Of a stretch of DNA of 64,000 nucleotides, positions 1 through 8,848 are shown piece after piece; the first letter of the stretch is position 1; each line of letters begins with the position of its first letter. Both the position numbers and the translations under genes were made by a program. This DNA is from Parafilimonas terrae (GTDB lineage: Bacteria; Bacteroidota; Bacteroidia; Chitinophagales; Chitinophagaceae): contig NZ_FOXQ01000005.1 in the NCBI RefSeq assembly GCF_900115755.1, positions 248,001 to 312,000 of the forward strand, in the 5' to 3' direction. The notes below the pieces were generated by a model, which saw nothing but the letters and a program-made list of their open reading frames with translations, did no database searches and was not told the DNA's origin.

Positions 1-1
1 T

Positions 2-121
2 GAAGTGCTTACTGCGCAAAGCAACTCGCTTTCAGCAGAGCTGACGCTGGCAGATATACAACGCCAGCGCTTATCAGCCGCAGTGGAATTATACCGTGCA
101 TTAGGCGGGGGATGGAAATAG
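2..121 (+). CDS. C-terminal end of a TolC/NodT-type efflux outer-membrane protein (partial)
   Basis: Only the last 39 codons and the TAG stop lie in the window, and the gene is open at the left edge. The translation ends in ELYRALGGGWK after EVLTAQSNSLSAELTLADIQ. This matches the last helix of the outer-membrane factors of RND tripartite efflux pumps, where a DVLxAQ...LYKALGGGW ending is typical. The family forms the trimeric export channel through the outer membrane. It converges on the GH3-family gene with only three bases between the two stops. The fragment is too short to say which substrate the pump handles, but the family call is fairly secure from this ending. Confidence 0.8.
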   Translation, partial: EVLTAQSNSLSAELTLADIQRQRLSAAVELYRALGGGWK

Positions 122-124
122 CTG

Positions 125-1651
125 CTACGCCGGTTGTACATTTGAGCGCATTAACTGCAATATCTCATCAATATATTTCCGGTCGTTGCTTAACCTTGGC
201 ACTTTATGCTGGCCGCCTAATTTTCCTTTATGCTTCAGCCATAAATTAAAAATGCCATGCTTTAAACAATGTACAACGGGCAAGCGCAAGGCAATGTTTT
301 TATGGCGCTTGGCTTCGTAATCGCTGTTGAGATTTTTTAATGATGAATCAAGTTCATGCACAAACTGCTCCATATTGGCCGGTTCTTTTTCAAACTCTAT
401 CAACCATTCATGGGCGCCATTATTTTTTTCGCTGAAATAAATGGGCGCAGCCGTATAATCATTTACAAGTGCGCCTGTTTTTTTACTGGCTGCGGCAATA
501 GCCGCATCGGTATTTTCAACAATAATTTCTTCGCCAAAAGCATTAATAAAATGCCTGAGCCTGCCGGTAACTTTTATCCTGAAAGGAAATAATGTGGTGA
601 ATTGAATAGTATCGCCCACCAGGTAGCGCCATAAACCGCCGTTGGTGGAAATTACAAGCGCATATTGTTTTCCCAATTGTACTTTAGTCAATCCCACCGT
701 TTCAGGATTTGGTTTGCCATATTCTTCAACGGGCATAAACTCATAAAAAATACCGTGGTTTAAAAACAACAGCATTCCTTCTTCATTAAGATTATCCTGC
801 GCCGCAAAAAAACCTTCGCTTGCATTATACATTTCCATGTACTGAATGCCATCGCCCAGCAATCTTTTAAAATTTTCTTTGTACGGTGTAAACGATACGC
901 CGCCATGCATATACAGTTCAAGATTGGGCCATACTTCCTTGGCAGTTTGTTTACCGGTTATTTCAAGAATGCGTTTTATTAAAACCTGCGTCCATGTGGG
1001 CACGCCGGATATAGATGTTACATTTTCATATATGGTTGACTGTGCAAGCGATTCAATTTTTGTTTCCCATTCATCCAATAATGCAATAGCAAGTTCAGGC
1101 GTGCGTATCCATTGTCCCCACACCGGCATGTTTTGCATCAGCACGGCGCTCAGGTCGCCAAAAAATATTTCTTCATTTAACTGGTTTACCTGGTGGCTGC
1201 CGCCAATTACCAGGCCTTTGCCGGTAAGTAAATTACTTTCAGGATTACATTGATAATAAAGCGTGAGCACATCTTTACCGGCCTGGTAATGACAGTCTTC
1301 CAGGCTTTCTTCCGTAACCGGGATAAACTTGCTTTTATCGCTTGTGGTGCCACTGCTTTTGGCAAACCAGTTTACTGGCGAACACCATAACTGGTTTTGC
1401 TCGCCGTTCATTAATTTTTGTATCCAGGGTTTTATATCATCATACTCATGAATAGGAATCGCTTCTTTAAACGCTTTTACTGTAAACAGGTTTTTCATGT
1501 TGTACTTCCTGCCAAAATCTGTATGTTGGCCATGTGTAACAAGGTCCTGCAAAATTTCACGCTGCGCCGTTATGGGATGGCTCATCCATTCTTCAATGCT
1601 GCTGTAGCGAAGGCGCACAAGCTTGGATATGGCAGGAGAAAGCAAGTTCAT
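125..1651 (-). CDS. GH3-family acyl-adenylate amidosynthetase-like protein
   Basis: The protein has about 508 residues and resembles the GH3 family, named after plant auxin-amido synthetases but widespread in Bacteroidota. Members adenylate an acyl acid and conjugate it to an amine; the bacterial substrate is unknown. The ATP-binding motif SSGTTSDKSKFIPVT is visible. Later come GGVSFTPYKENF and YNASEGFFAAQD, as in the ANL-like fold, and LWRYLVGDTIQF near the hinge. I chose the ATG at 1651, giving MNLLSPAISKLVRLRY, because the 34 upstream in-frame codons are hydrophobic and cysteine-rich and unlike the family's start. The gene diverges from the rhamnosidase and converges on the efflux gene. 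The family call is secure; the reaction is inferred. Confidence 0.85.
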   Translation of the reverse strand: MNLLSPAISKLVRLRYSSIEEWMSHPITAQREILQDLVTHGQHTDFGRKYNMKNLFTVKAFKEAIPIHEYDDIKPWIQKLMNGEQNQLWCSPVNWFAKSSGTTSDKSKFIPVTEESLEDCHYQAGKDVLTLYYQCNPESNLLTGKGLVIGGSHQVNQLNEEIFFGDLSAVLMQNMPVWGQWIRTPELAIALLDEWETKIESLAQSTIYENVTSISGVPTWTQVLIKRILEITGKQTAKEVWPNLELYMHGGVSFTPYKENFKRLLGDGIQYMEMYNASEGFFAAQDNLNEEGMLLFLNHGIFYEFMPVEEYGKPNPETVGLTKVQLGKQYALVISTNGGLWRYLVGDTIQFTTLFPFRIKVTGRLRHFINAFGEEIIVENTDAAIAAASKKTGALVNDYTAAPIYFSEKNNGAHEWLIEFEKEPANMEQFVHELDSSLKNLNSDYEAKRHKNIALRLPVVHCLKHGIFNLWLKHKGKLGGQHKVPRLSNDRKYIDEILQLMRSNVQPA

Positions 1652-1766
1652 ATCAATAGGGCAAATTAAAGAAATGGTTCTTAATAATGTGCAACACTTT
1701 ATTAAAACAGCACAGTGCAGTACAATTCCGTTTTCAATATTAATTATCTTCATTTAAACTTGCTAC

Positions 1767-4163
1767 ATGAAGCTTATAATTTTATTGATTGCGCTTATTT
1801 ACCCATTTCAACATTTTAATGCGCAAAGCATAAATCCTGATATTATCACAAAGCCCTGGAATGCCAAATGGATTGATGTGCCCAATACCAATCAGCATGG
1901 TTATGGCATTTATCATTTCAGAAAAGAAATTGTATTGAATGAAAAGCCTTCACAATTTATAATTCATGTATCTGCAGATAACCGGTATAAGTTATTTGTA
2001 AATGGAGAACTGGTTTCTATGGGGCCGGCAAAAGGTGATCTTTTTCACTGGAATTTTGAAACGGTTGACATAGCGCCTTATCTTAAAAAAGACAATAACA
2101 TTATTGCTGCTTTGGTTTGGAATTTTGGCGATGTAAAAGCCGCCTGGCAGGCTTCATTTCAAACAGGTTTTATATTACAGGGCAATACAAAAGCAGAAGA
2201 AATTTTAAATACGAATAAAAGCTGGAAGTGTATTGAAGACAAAGCCTATTCGCCTTTGCAACCGCAACTGATATATGTTTATTACGCAGCCGGCGCCACA
2301 GAAAAAATTGACATGAATAAATATCCTGCCGGATGGGAAACACTAAATTTTAATGATGCCGGATGGATGAATGCACATGAATTATTCATAGGCAATCCCA
2401 AAACTGCCAATAACTGGAACTCAAGCTGGATGCTGGTTCCAAGGCCTATACCCATGATGGAATTAACGCCGCAGCGTTTGCAAAAAATAAGAGACCAGAA
2501 AAATATAGCTGTTGATGAAAACTTTTTAAAAGGCAATCATACTATAACCATCGCGGCCAATACAAAGGCACATATTTTAATTGACCAGGAATTTCTTACC
2601 AACGCTTTTCCTGTTTTGCAATTCAGTAAAGGAAAAGAAGCAGGCATAGAATTAACATACGCAGAAGCTTTATATATGGATGAACCCAATAATACAAACT
2701 GGCGTACACAAAATCAAAAGGGCAACCGCAATGAAATTGAAGGAAAACATATAGTGGGCGTGAAAGATGAAATTATTTCAAGTGGCGGTGAACATCAAAC
2801 CTTTTCTTCTCTTTCTTACAGAACCTACCGTTATGTGGCAATAGATATAACAACAAAAGATGAAGCACTAACGCTTGATGATTTTTATGGCATATTTACA
2901 GGCTATCCTTTTAAATTCAATTCAACTTTTTCAAGCAGCGATGCTTCGCTTAATAAAATGCTGGAAGTTGGCTGGCGCACTGCAAGGTTAGATGCGTATG
3001 AAACTTATATGGATTGCCCTTACTATGAACAATTGCAATACATTGGCGATGCCCGCATACAGGCATTGGTTAGTTTATATAATTCCGGCGATGACAGGCT
3101 GATGCGCAACTGCATTCAGCAAATTGCCAATTCCACTTTAGCGGAAGGCATTACGGAAAGCCGTTTCCCGCACAGCATTCACCAGGAAATTCCAACATTT
3201 TCTTTGATATGGATAAGCATGTTGCATGATTATTTTATGTATCGTGGCGACAGCAGTTTTGTAAAAGATAAGCTGCGGGTTTCAAGGCAGGTTTTATCAT
3301 TCTTTAATAAGCTGCAACAGGCTGATGGCAGTGTGCATAATGCACCCTACTGGGAGTTTACAGACTGGGCCGAAGCGCCGGGCTGGCAAAGCGGCGTGGG
3401 CCCGATTGACAGCAGCGGTAATTCTGCTTTGCTCGATCTTCAATTATTAATGGCTTATGAATCTGCTTATGATCTTGAAAAGAATATTGGAATGAATGAT
3501 TATGCAGTTATGTATGAAAAACAAATTGCACAGCTTAAAAAAACCATTCAGCAAAAGTATTGGGATGATAACAGGAAAATCTTTGCAGATACAAAGGATA
3601 AAAAATATTATTCGCAACATGCAAATGCTCTGGCAATAATAACAGGTGTTGCCGAAAACAATATTGCAAAAGAAATTGGCAATAAACTGCTGCACGATTC
3701 ATCGCTTGCAATTGCTTCTGTTTATTTCAGGTATTATTTATACCAGGCATTAAATAAAGCCGGTTTTGGCAACGATTATCTTAACTGGCTGGGTATATGG
3801 AAACAAAACCTTGCAATGGGTTTAACCACCTGGGCAGAGATGGACGATGTGAACCGGTCGCGTTCGGATTGCCATGCCTGGGGCAGCAGCCCAAATATTG
3901 AATTGTACAGGATTGTTTTGGGAATTGACAGCGATGCGCCAGGCTTCTCCAAAGTAAAAATTGAACCTCATTTAGGCGCATTAGCCAATGCATCTGGAAC
4001 GATGCCACATCCAAAAGGTGATATAAAGGCAGTATATGTTTTAACCGATAATAAATGGAATGTAGATATAAATCTTCCGGCAACAATTACGGGGAAATTT
4101 GTTTGGAAAGGCAAAGAATATGCGCTAAAAACAGGTGCAAATAAATTTACGGTTGACAAGTAA
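1767..4163 (+). CDS. Secreted alpha-L-rhamnosidase, GH78 family
   Basis: This 798-residue protein begins with a signal peptide (MKLIILLIALIYPFQHFNAQ, cleavage likely after NAQ), so it acts in the periplasm or at the surface. An N-terminal carbohydrate-binding-like beta-domain (about residues 30-220) is followed by a middle beta-sandwich and an (alpha/alpha)6 barrel. The barrel contains YMDCPYYEQLQYIGDARIQ from about residue 415, the GH78 region around the catalytic general acid, and DSSGNSALLDLQLL further on. A short C-terminal beta domain (PGFSKVKIEPHLG) closes the protein, as usual for GH78. It would release terminal L-rhamnose from plant or microbial polysaccharide. No SusC/SusD pair or other glycosidase is adjacent, so it is not in a visible utilisation locus. 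Confidence 0.88.
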   Translation: MKLIILLIALIYPFQHFNAQSINPDIITKPWNAKWIDVPNTNQHGYGIYHFRKEIVLNEKPSQFIIHVSADNRYKLFVNGELVSMGPAKGDLFHWNFETVDIAPYLKKDNNIIAALVWNFGDVKAAWQASFQTGFILQGNTKAEEILNTNKSWKCIEDKAYSPLQPQLIYVYYAAGATEKIDMNKYPAGWETLNFNDAGWMNAHELFIGNPKTANNWNSSWMLVPRPIPMMELTPQRLQKIRDQKNIAVDENFLKGNHTITIAANTKAHILIDQEFLTNAFPVLQFSKGKEAGIELTYAEALYMDEPNNTNWRTQNQKGNRNEIEGKHIVGVKDEIISSGGEHQTFSSLSYRTYRYVAIDITTKDEALTLDDFYGIFTGYPFKFNSTFSSSDASLNKMLEVGWRTARLDAYETYMDCPYYEQLQYIGDARIQALVSLYNSGDDRLMRNCIQQIANSTLAEGITESRFPHSIHQEIPTFSLIWISMLHDYFMYRGDSSFVKDKLRVSRQVLSFFNKLQQADGSVHNAPYWEFTDWAEAPGWQSGVGPIDSSGNSALLDLQLLMAYESAYDLEKNIGMNDYAVMYEKQIAQLKKTIQQKYWDDNRKIFADTKDKKYYSQHANALAIITGVAENNIAKEIGNKLLHDSSLAIASVYFRYYLYQALNKAGFGNDYLNWLGIWKQNLAMGLTTWAEMDDVNRSRSDCHAWGSSPNIELYRIVLGIDSDAPGFSKVKIEPHLGALANASGTMPHPKGDIKAVYVLTDNKWNVDINLPATITGKFVWKGKEYALKTGANKFTVDK

Positions 4164-4186
4164 ACTTTATACGTAGTAAATATTTA

Positions 4187-4202
4187 ATTTATACGTATAA
4201 AT
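4187..4202. promoter_or_regulatory. Perfect 16-bp palindrome, probable toxin-antitoxin operator
   Basis: The sequence ATTTATACGTATAAAT is a perfect inverted repeat. An imperfect second copy (TTTATACGTAGTAAA, 4166-4180) lies upstream, with centres 22 bp apart, about two helical turns. A -7 box TATTTTTG at 4206-4213 follows directly, so a protein bound here would cover the promoter of the antitoxin gene. Autorepression by antitoxin or toxin-antitoxin complex is the usual rule for these pairs; that this site is the operator is inferred from position and symmetry. Confidence 0.65.
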
Positions 4203-4205
4203 AAT

Positions 4206-4213
4206 TATTTTTG
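4206..4213 (+). promoter_or_regulatory. Promoter -7 box of the toxin-antitoxin operon
   Basis: TATTTTTG fits the Bacteroidota -7 consensus TAnnTTTG and lies 15 nt before the antitoxin ATG. No clear TTTG -33 box is present. The palindromic operator occupies that region. Confidence 0.55.
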
Positions 4214-4228
4214 CATAAATATTAAGTT

Positions 4229-4486
4229 ATGGATGCAAAAATTACATTGAGCTTTAATGAAGCTGTTGCTACAAAAGCAAAAAAATATGCCGAGCGGAAC
4301 AATGTAAGTTTAAGCAGGCTTGTTGAGTTTCTTTTAGAGAAGGTAACTTCTTCCGGCTATACATCTTTCGAAGAATTTCCTGTATCAGATTGGGTGAGGC
4401 AGGTTGCCGAAGGTGAAGCTGTGTATCAAACAAAATCCCGTTCACGTAAAGCATTGAAAAACGAATACTACGCTTCTAAAAAATGA
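4229..4486 (+). CDS. Antitoxin of a VapBC-like pair (DUF6364-like)
   Basis: This 85-residue protein begins MDAKITLSFNEAVATKAKKYAE, a short beta strand followed by helices. That is the ribbon-helix-helix pattern of DUF6364/VapB-type antitoxins, with NNVSLSRLVEFLLEKV as the second helix. The lysine-rich C-terminal half (TKSRSRKALKNEYYASKK) probably wraps and inhibits the toxin. Its stop overlaps the toxin start by four bases (ATGA), so the two are translationally coupled. A palindrome pair overlaps its promoter, consistent with autoregulation. The antitoxin role is inferred from fold, size and partner. Confidence 0.82.
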   Translation: MDAKITLSFNEAVATKAKKYAERNNVSLSRLVEFLLEKVTSSGYTSFEEFPVSDWVRQVAEGEAVYQTKSRSRKALKNEYYASKK

Positions 4487-4905
4487 AGGTTTTTGTTGAT
4501 GCAAATATTCTTGTTTCTGTGTTGAATAAAGAGTACCCGCTTTTTACCCACAGCGCCCGCATATTAAGTCTTTCAGGCAATAATAACTTTGAAATTTATA
4601 CTTCTCCTATATGCCTTGCCATTGCATTTTATTTTGCAGAAAAGAAACACAAAACAAAACCGGCAAGAGAGAAAATTGCCCTGTTGTGCCAGCATATTTT
4701 TATTGCCCCGGCAACACAAAGTGCTGTTGAAAAAACCATCGGCAATAAAAAAATAAATGATTTTGAAGACGGGCTTGAATATTACTCAGCCATAGAAAGT
4801 AACTGCAGCTATATTGTTACAGAAGATAAAAATGATTTTTATTTTTCTGAGATACCTGTAATGAATTCAAAAACTTTCTTTGAAAAGATTGTAGCCCGAA
4901 AATAA
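4483..4905 (+). CDS. PIN-domain toxin, VapC-like ribonuclease
   Basis: This 140-residue PIN domain starts MKVFVDANILVSVLNKEYP, with the first acidic metal ligand at Asp6. The later acidic cluster is INDFEDGLEYYSAI, followed by SYIVTEDKNDF. Together these form the Mg2+ site of VapC-type endoribonucleases, which cut tRNA or rRNA when freed from the antitoxin. The four-base overlap with the upstream antitoxin shows a two-gene operon. All expected acidic residues appear present, so it looks active. Its RNA target cannot be read from sequence. Confidence 0.85.
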   Translation: MKVFVDANILVSVLNKEYPLFTHSARILSLSGNNNFEIYTSPICLAIAFYFAEKKHKTKPAREKIALLCQHIFIAPATQSAVEKTIGNKKINDFEDGLEYYSAIESNCSYIVTEDKNDFYFSEIPVMNSKTFFEKIVARK

Positions 4906-4908
4906 ATA

Positions 4909-5364
4909 TTACCAGTTACCCATGTGCTCTTTTACAATTCTTTCAGGGTCTTCCGGCTTATGTATTTCCCAATGAGGGTCATATTTTACAAACCAGCTAA
5001 GCCATAAGCTACGCGCCAGGCGCATGAGCGGTGGTTGAAGTATAACCAGTACGACAGCATTGCAGCCAAGCCACCAGAAAATACGGTTATCATTGGCCGA
5101 AATACCAATAAATATCCACCATAAAATAAAAGTTGCAACTGAAAAAGCAACGGTGAGGCCATAACTTACATAGCCGGTTCCATAATAAAAGCCAACTTCA
5201 AGATCGGTTGCCTGGCCGCATAAAGGGCAATGATCATGCATTTTCATGTATTCGCTGCCTTTTAAAGCGTAAGCATTTTTTGACTTGAAAATATCTCCGC
5301 GCCTGCAGCGGGGACAACGATTGGTAAGAACACTCAGCAGGTAAGATGGTTTATCTTTTGCCAT
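4909..5364 (-). CDS. DUF983 family membrane protein
   Basis: The protein has 151 residues. An N-terminal zinc-ribbon-like segment contains CPRCRRGDIF and CPLCG, and two transmembrane helices follow (roughly residues 68-90 and 96-115). A basic cytoplasmic tail ends in HWEIHKPEDPERIVKEHMGNW. This matches DUF983, a family with no established function that is common in Bacteroidota and Alphaproteobacteria. It follows murF on the same strand 30 bp downstream and may be co-transcribed. It converges on the toxin gene with a three-base gap. Confidence 0.8.
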   Translation of the reverse strand: MAKDKPSYLLSVLTNRCPRCRRGDIFKSKNAYALKGSEYMKMHDHCPLCGQATDLEVGFYYGTGYVSYGLTVAFSVATFILWWIFIGISANDNRIFWWLGCNAVVLVILQPPLMRLARSLWLSWFVKYDPHWEIHKPEDPERIVKEHMGNW

Positions 5365-5394
5365 CCTTAAAAAATTTGTGCAAAGTTAATTTTT

Positions 5395-6684
5395 TTACCG
5401 GTCAAAAGCCGTTAAAACTTTTTCCATCTGCATGCTGCGGCTACCCTTTATTAAAAAAGAGGTGTTTAGAAATTGCTGTTGCTGAATATAAGTGCCCGCC
5501 TCCTCAGCCGTGTTAAAATAAGGGAAAGATTGATGTGTTGTTTTAAAATTGCCGCCAACAAGGATCACATTTTCAAAATGATTCTTCTGAATGAGATTAA
5601 CGAGATTTTCATGTTCATGCACACTTGTTTCACCTAATTCCATCATACCACCCAATACTAAAACCTTGTTATCAGCATGCATGTTTTTAAAATTTTCTAT
5701 AGCGGCCTTCATGCTCGAAGGGTTGGCATTATAAGCATCAAGAATTATTTTATTCGAATCCTTTTCTATTAACTGCGACCGGCTGTTAGACGGTGCATAA
5801 CTTTCAATAGCAGTTTGTATTTTTTCTTCCGGTACATTAAAATATTTGCCAACGGCAATAGCGCACAAAACGTTCGGAAGGTTATAATCGCCAACCAGGT
5901 TTGTTTTTATAGAGGCGAATGATGCACCTTTTGTAATTGCTGCTTCGAGAAATGGTTCCGAAGTTTTTACCTGTCCGCAAACAATTCCGTTTTTTGTGCC
6001 ATACCAGGTTATATTATTAATACCCTTGCTCATTTCGTGCAGGTAATCATAATCGTCAAAAGCAAATACAACGCCGTTGTGCGCACGAATGAAATCATAC
6101 AATTCTCCTTTTCCTTTTCTAACGCCTTCTATTCCGCCAAAACCTTCGAGGTGCGCTTTACCCACATTAGAAATGATTCCATGTGTTGGTTGCACTATTT
6201 TACAATAGCTTTCAATTTCTTTTTGATGATTGGCGCCCATTTCAATCACAGCCATTTGCGCATCGGGCTTTATCTTTAAAATTGTAAGTGGCACGCCAAT
6301 ATGGTTATTGAGGTTGCCAATAGTGGTGTAAGTTTTATAATAAGATGAAAGCACTGCATGAACCAGTTCTTTTGTAGTGGTTTTACCATTGCTTCCCGTA
6401 ATTGCAATAAAAGGAATATTGAATTGCCCGCGGTGAAATTTAGCGAGCTGCTGCAGCGTATCAAGCACATCATCAACCCTGATTAACCGTTCATCTGTAG
6501 CATCAACATCTTCATCAATCACGGCATAAGCTGCGCCCAGTTCAAGCGCTTTTAATGCAAAAGCATTCCCATTAAAATTATCACCTTTCAATGCAAAAAA
6601 AATATCACCCTTGTTCAGCTTCCGCGTATCGGTTTGAACAGAAGAATACTGCCGGTAAATTGTGTATAGTTCAGGAATACTCAA
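5395..6684 (-). CDS. murF: UDP-N-acetylmuramoyl-tripeptide--D-alanyl-D-alanine ligase
   Basis: MurF adds D-Ala-D-Ala to the UDP-MurNAc-tripeptide in the cytoplasm, the last soluble step of peptidoglycan precursor synthesis. The 429-residue protein shows TDTRKLNKGDIFFALKG at the UDP-binding domain. The ATP loop AITGSNGKTTTKELV lies at about residues 93-107. ILDAYNANPSSMKAAI and VLVLGGMMELG belong to the C-terminal Rossmann domain. The start is TTG at 6684; the codons upstream in frame contain no ATG, and MSIPELYTIYRQY aligns with the usual MurF start, so the TTG looks genuine. MurA is encoded about 20 kb away, so there is no mur operon here. Confidence 0.95.
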   Translation of the reverse strand: MSIPELYTIYRQYSSVQTDTRKLNKGDIFFALKGDNFNGNAFALKALELGAAYAVIDEDVDATDERLIRVDDVLDTLQQLAKFHRGQFNIPFIAITGSNGKTTTKELVHAVLSSYYKTYTTIGNLNNHIGVPLTILKIKPDAQMAVIEMGANHQKEIESYCKIVQPTHGIISNVGKAHLEGFGGIEGVRKGKGELYDFIRAHNGVVFAFDDYDYLHEMSKGINNITWYGTKNGIVCGQVKTSEPFLEAAITKGASFASIKTNLVGDYNLPNVLCAIAVGKYFNVPEEKIQTAIESYAPSNSRSQLIEKDSNKIILDAYNANPSSMKAAIENFKNMHADNKVLVLGGMMELGETSVHEHENLVNLIQKNHFENVILVGGNFKTTHQSFPYFNTAEEAGTYIQQQQFLNTSFLIKGSRSMQMEKVLTAFDR

Positions 6685-6759
6685 TGTAAAACATTTGCTG
6701 CAAGATAGTACGGCAGGTAATAATTGCCAACGTAAATGCCGGTTGAAAATGATAACATA

Positions 6760-7242
6760 TTAATACAGTGATGCATTGTTTTTATTCTTCCATTCATTAA
6801 AAACTTTCATCGCATCTTCTTTACCCAATGCTATCATCGGAATTTTCCGGTTGGCAAAATCGTTGTTCATTTCGTGATAAATAAAAGAATCGTCAAACCC
6901 AATTCCCGCTGCATCGTAGCGGTCGCTGGCATAATATATAGTTTTTATTCGTGCCCAGTAAATAGCGCCCAGGCACATGGGGCAAGGCTCACACGATGCA
7001 TATATTTCACAATCCGTGAGATGAAAATGATCAAGGTTTTTGCAGGCATCCCTTATGGCAACTATTTCTGCATGTGCCGTGGGATCGCTATCTGCAATAA
7101 CACGGTTATTGCCCCTGCCCACAATTACGCCATCTTTTACAATAACACAGCCAAAAGGTCCGCCTTCGCCGTTTTCAATCCCTTTTGCCGCCATATCAAT
7201 GGCTGCTTTCATGAATTTTTCTTCCTGCGTCATATACTTCAT
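6760..7242 (-). CDS. Cytidine/deoxycytidylate deaminase-fold nucleoside deaminase, guanine deaminase-like
   Basis: The 160-residue zinc deaminase carries the ligand motifs HAEIVAI and CEPCPMCLGAIYWARI, where the Glu of HAE is the proton shuttle. GGPFGCVIVKDGVIVGRGNN and the tail ending FNEWKNKNNASLY match the Bacillus GuaD-type guanine deaminases more than TadA tRNA adenosine deaminases. It would convert guanine to xanthine in purine salvage. It is divergent from the holB-like gene and separated from murF by 75 bp. Substrate assignment is by similarity; TadA-like or other base deamination remains possible. Confidence 0.82.
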   Translation of the reverse strand: MKYMTQEEKFMKAAIDMAAKGIENGEGGPFGCVIVKDGVIVGRGNNRVIADSDPTAHAEIVAIRDACKNLDHFHLTDCEIYASCEPCPMCLGAIYWARIKTIYYASDRYDAAGIGFDDSFIYHEMNNDFANRKIPMIALGKEDAMKVFNEWKNKNNASLY

Positions 7243-7312
7243 TTAATAAAGTAAGCAACAAAGAAACTTCTTTCTTAGCTTAAAACTTGCAACTCAATAT
7301 TAACTTCGCCCT

Positions 7313-8527
7313 ATGCAATTCGCAGATGTAATTGGCCAGCAGCATACAAAAAAGCATTTATTGGAAATGGTGGAGCAAAACCGCCTTAGCCATGCTTTAC
7401 TTTTTCTTGGTAAAGAAGGAAGCGGCGCCCTGCCTTTGGCCCTGGCTTTTGCCGAATACATAAGTTTATTGCCCTTAGCAAAGGAAAGCGCAGGGCCGTC
7501 TTTATTTGGGGAACCTGTTGAAGAAATGAAACCGGTTTTTCCAAAAACACCGGAAGATGCCGACGGCTTCATGCAAAAGCAACCGGGTTTTTCTAAAGCC
7601 AATAATTATATCCATCCCGATATTCATTTTTCTTACCCGGTAATTCCCAAAAAATCCGGGGATAAACCCATCAGCACAGATTATGCAGAAGAATGGCGGG
7701 AATTTATTGGCCAAATGCCTTATGGCAATGTGTACGACTGGCTGCAGTTTATCGGCGCAGAAAACAAGCAGGGTAATATTACGGCAGAAGAATGCAACGA
7801 CATCATCCGCAAACTGAACCTTAAAAGTTTTGAGAGCGAACATAAAGTATTGGTAATGTGGATGCCTGAATACCTTGGCAAAGAAGGCAACAAACTTTTA
7901 AAACTGATTGAAGAGCCGCCTGCAAATACGCTGTTCATCCTGGTTGCCGAAAATGAAGACCTCATTTTACAAACCATTTTAAGCCGCTGCCAGCTTGTAA
8001 AAATAAATGCGCCCGACACCGGCGATATTGCAGAAGCTTTGATAAAACGCGGCAACATTGATACCGCTGCAGCACATCAAACCGCTGCTATTGCGCAGGG
8101 AAATTATCGCGAAGCATTGCAGTTACTGCAAAATGCGTCCGAAGACTGGCAGAGTTTGCTGCGCGAATGGCTGAATGCTATTTTAAAAAATGGCCCGGCA
8201 GCCCAGGTAAAATGGATTGACGAGGTTAATAAACTTGGCCGCGAAAAACAAAAACAGTTTTTGCTCTATTTTATTCACCTCTTACAGCAAAGCATCCGCA
8301 TACGTTTTGCCGGTAATAATGCCGTTTCTGTCGCCGAAACAGAAAGGGATTTTGCAGAGCGCCTCAATAAATTTGCCCAGGTAAACCACCAGCAGGCAAT
8401 GATAGAAGAGCTGAACAAAGCTGTATATTACATTGAGCGCAATGCGAATGCGAAAATGCTTTTTCATGCGTTAACCATTAAATTATATCATCTTATACGA
8501 AACAATGCCTTAATTTTAACGCCTTAG
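7313..8527 (+). CDS. holB: DNA polymerase III subunit delta' (clamp-loader ATPase-like)
   Basis: This 404-residue AAA+ clamp-loader subunit starts MQFADVIGQQHTKKHLLEMVEQNRLSHALLF. Its P-loop region reads GKEGSGALPLA and lacks the lysine of GxxxxGKT, as expected for the non-ATP-binding delta' subunit. LLKLIEEPPANTLFILV and LSRCQ (with the SRC motif) are typical of the delta'/tau/gamma family. An insertion near residues 60-130 (IHPDIHFSYPVIPKKSGDK) is usual for Bacteroidota versions. A near-consensus -7 box (TAACTTCG, 7301-7308) sits four bases before the ATG. Confidence 0.88.
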   Translation: MQFADVIGQQHTKKHLLEMVEQNRLSHALLFLGKEGSGALPLALAFAEYISLLPLAKESAGPSLFGEPVEEMKPVFPKTPEDADGFMQKQPGFSKANNYIHPDIHFSYPVIPKKSGDKPISTDYAEEWREFIGQMPYGNVYDWLQFIGAENKQGNITAEECNDIIRKLNLKSFESEHKVLVMWMPEYLGKEGNKLLKLIEEPPANTLFILVAENEDLILQTILSRCQLVKINAPDTGDIAEALIKRGNIDTAAAHQTAAIAQGNYREALQLLQNASEDWQSLLREWLNAILKNGPAAQVKWIDEVNKLGREKQKQFLLYFIHLLQQSIRIRFAGNNAVSVAETERDFAERLNKFAQVNHQQAMIEELNKAVYYIERNANAKMLFHALTIKLYHLIRNNALILTP

Positions 8528-8528
8528 G

Positions 8529-8555
8529 ATTGCAAATATTTTTAATATTTGCAAT
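8529..8555. terminator. AT-rich 12-bp hairpin after the delta' gene
   Basis: A perfect 12-bp inverted repeat (arms 8529-8540 and 8544-8555) with a three-base T loop starts two bases after the stop of the delta' gene. It is AT-rich and not followed by a T run, so it may be a weak terminator or a 3'-end stabiliser rather than a classic intrinsic terminator. Confidence 0.45.
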
Positions 8556-8601
8556 ATGTGAAGATGAGTTTTTGTGGAGCCGGCCAATGAACAATGGTCA
8601 T

Positions 8602-8767
8602 CACGGTTGCGTCGCACACTGCGGCTGGGGGAATATATCCCGGCTGCGGTTTCAAATGCAAAAAGAGTTTACAAATACAAACGTTATACATTAATGAAAC
8701 GTTTTTTAAATATAAACACTACAGTTCAACAGCATTCATGCAGTTGAAGTGATGCGACGCAACCGTG
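8602..8767. repeat. 166-bp intergenic element with 15-bp perfect terminal inverted repeats
   Basis: The stretch from 8528 to 8848 holds no credible gene. It contains a 15-bp sequence CACGGTTGCGTCGCA at 8602-8616 and its exact reverse complement at 8753-8767, bounding a 166-bp segment. The interior has a further short dyad (TTCAAC at 8725, GTTGAA at 8742 or nearby) and no reading frame of note. This could be a miniature inverted-repeat element or a structured RNA. No flanking target-site duplication is obvious. Confidence 0.5.
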
Positions 8768-8848
8768 TCCAATACCCGTTCTGCTGCCGGTAACCCAAAA
8801 ATCTTCATTAAAATAATTATTATTTTACTTGTTTAACTGAACATATAC

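Noticed and set aside
4153-4158. TTGACA as a -35 box for the toxin-antitoxin operon
   Set aside because: It lies inside the rhamnosidase end, too far from any -10-like sequence, and the organism's promoters follow the TTTG/TAnnTTTG type.
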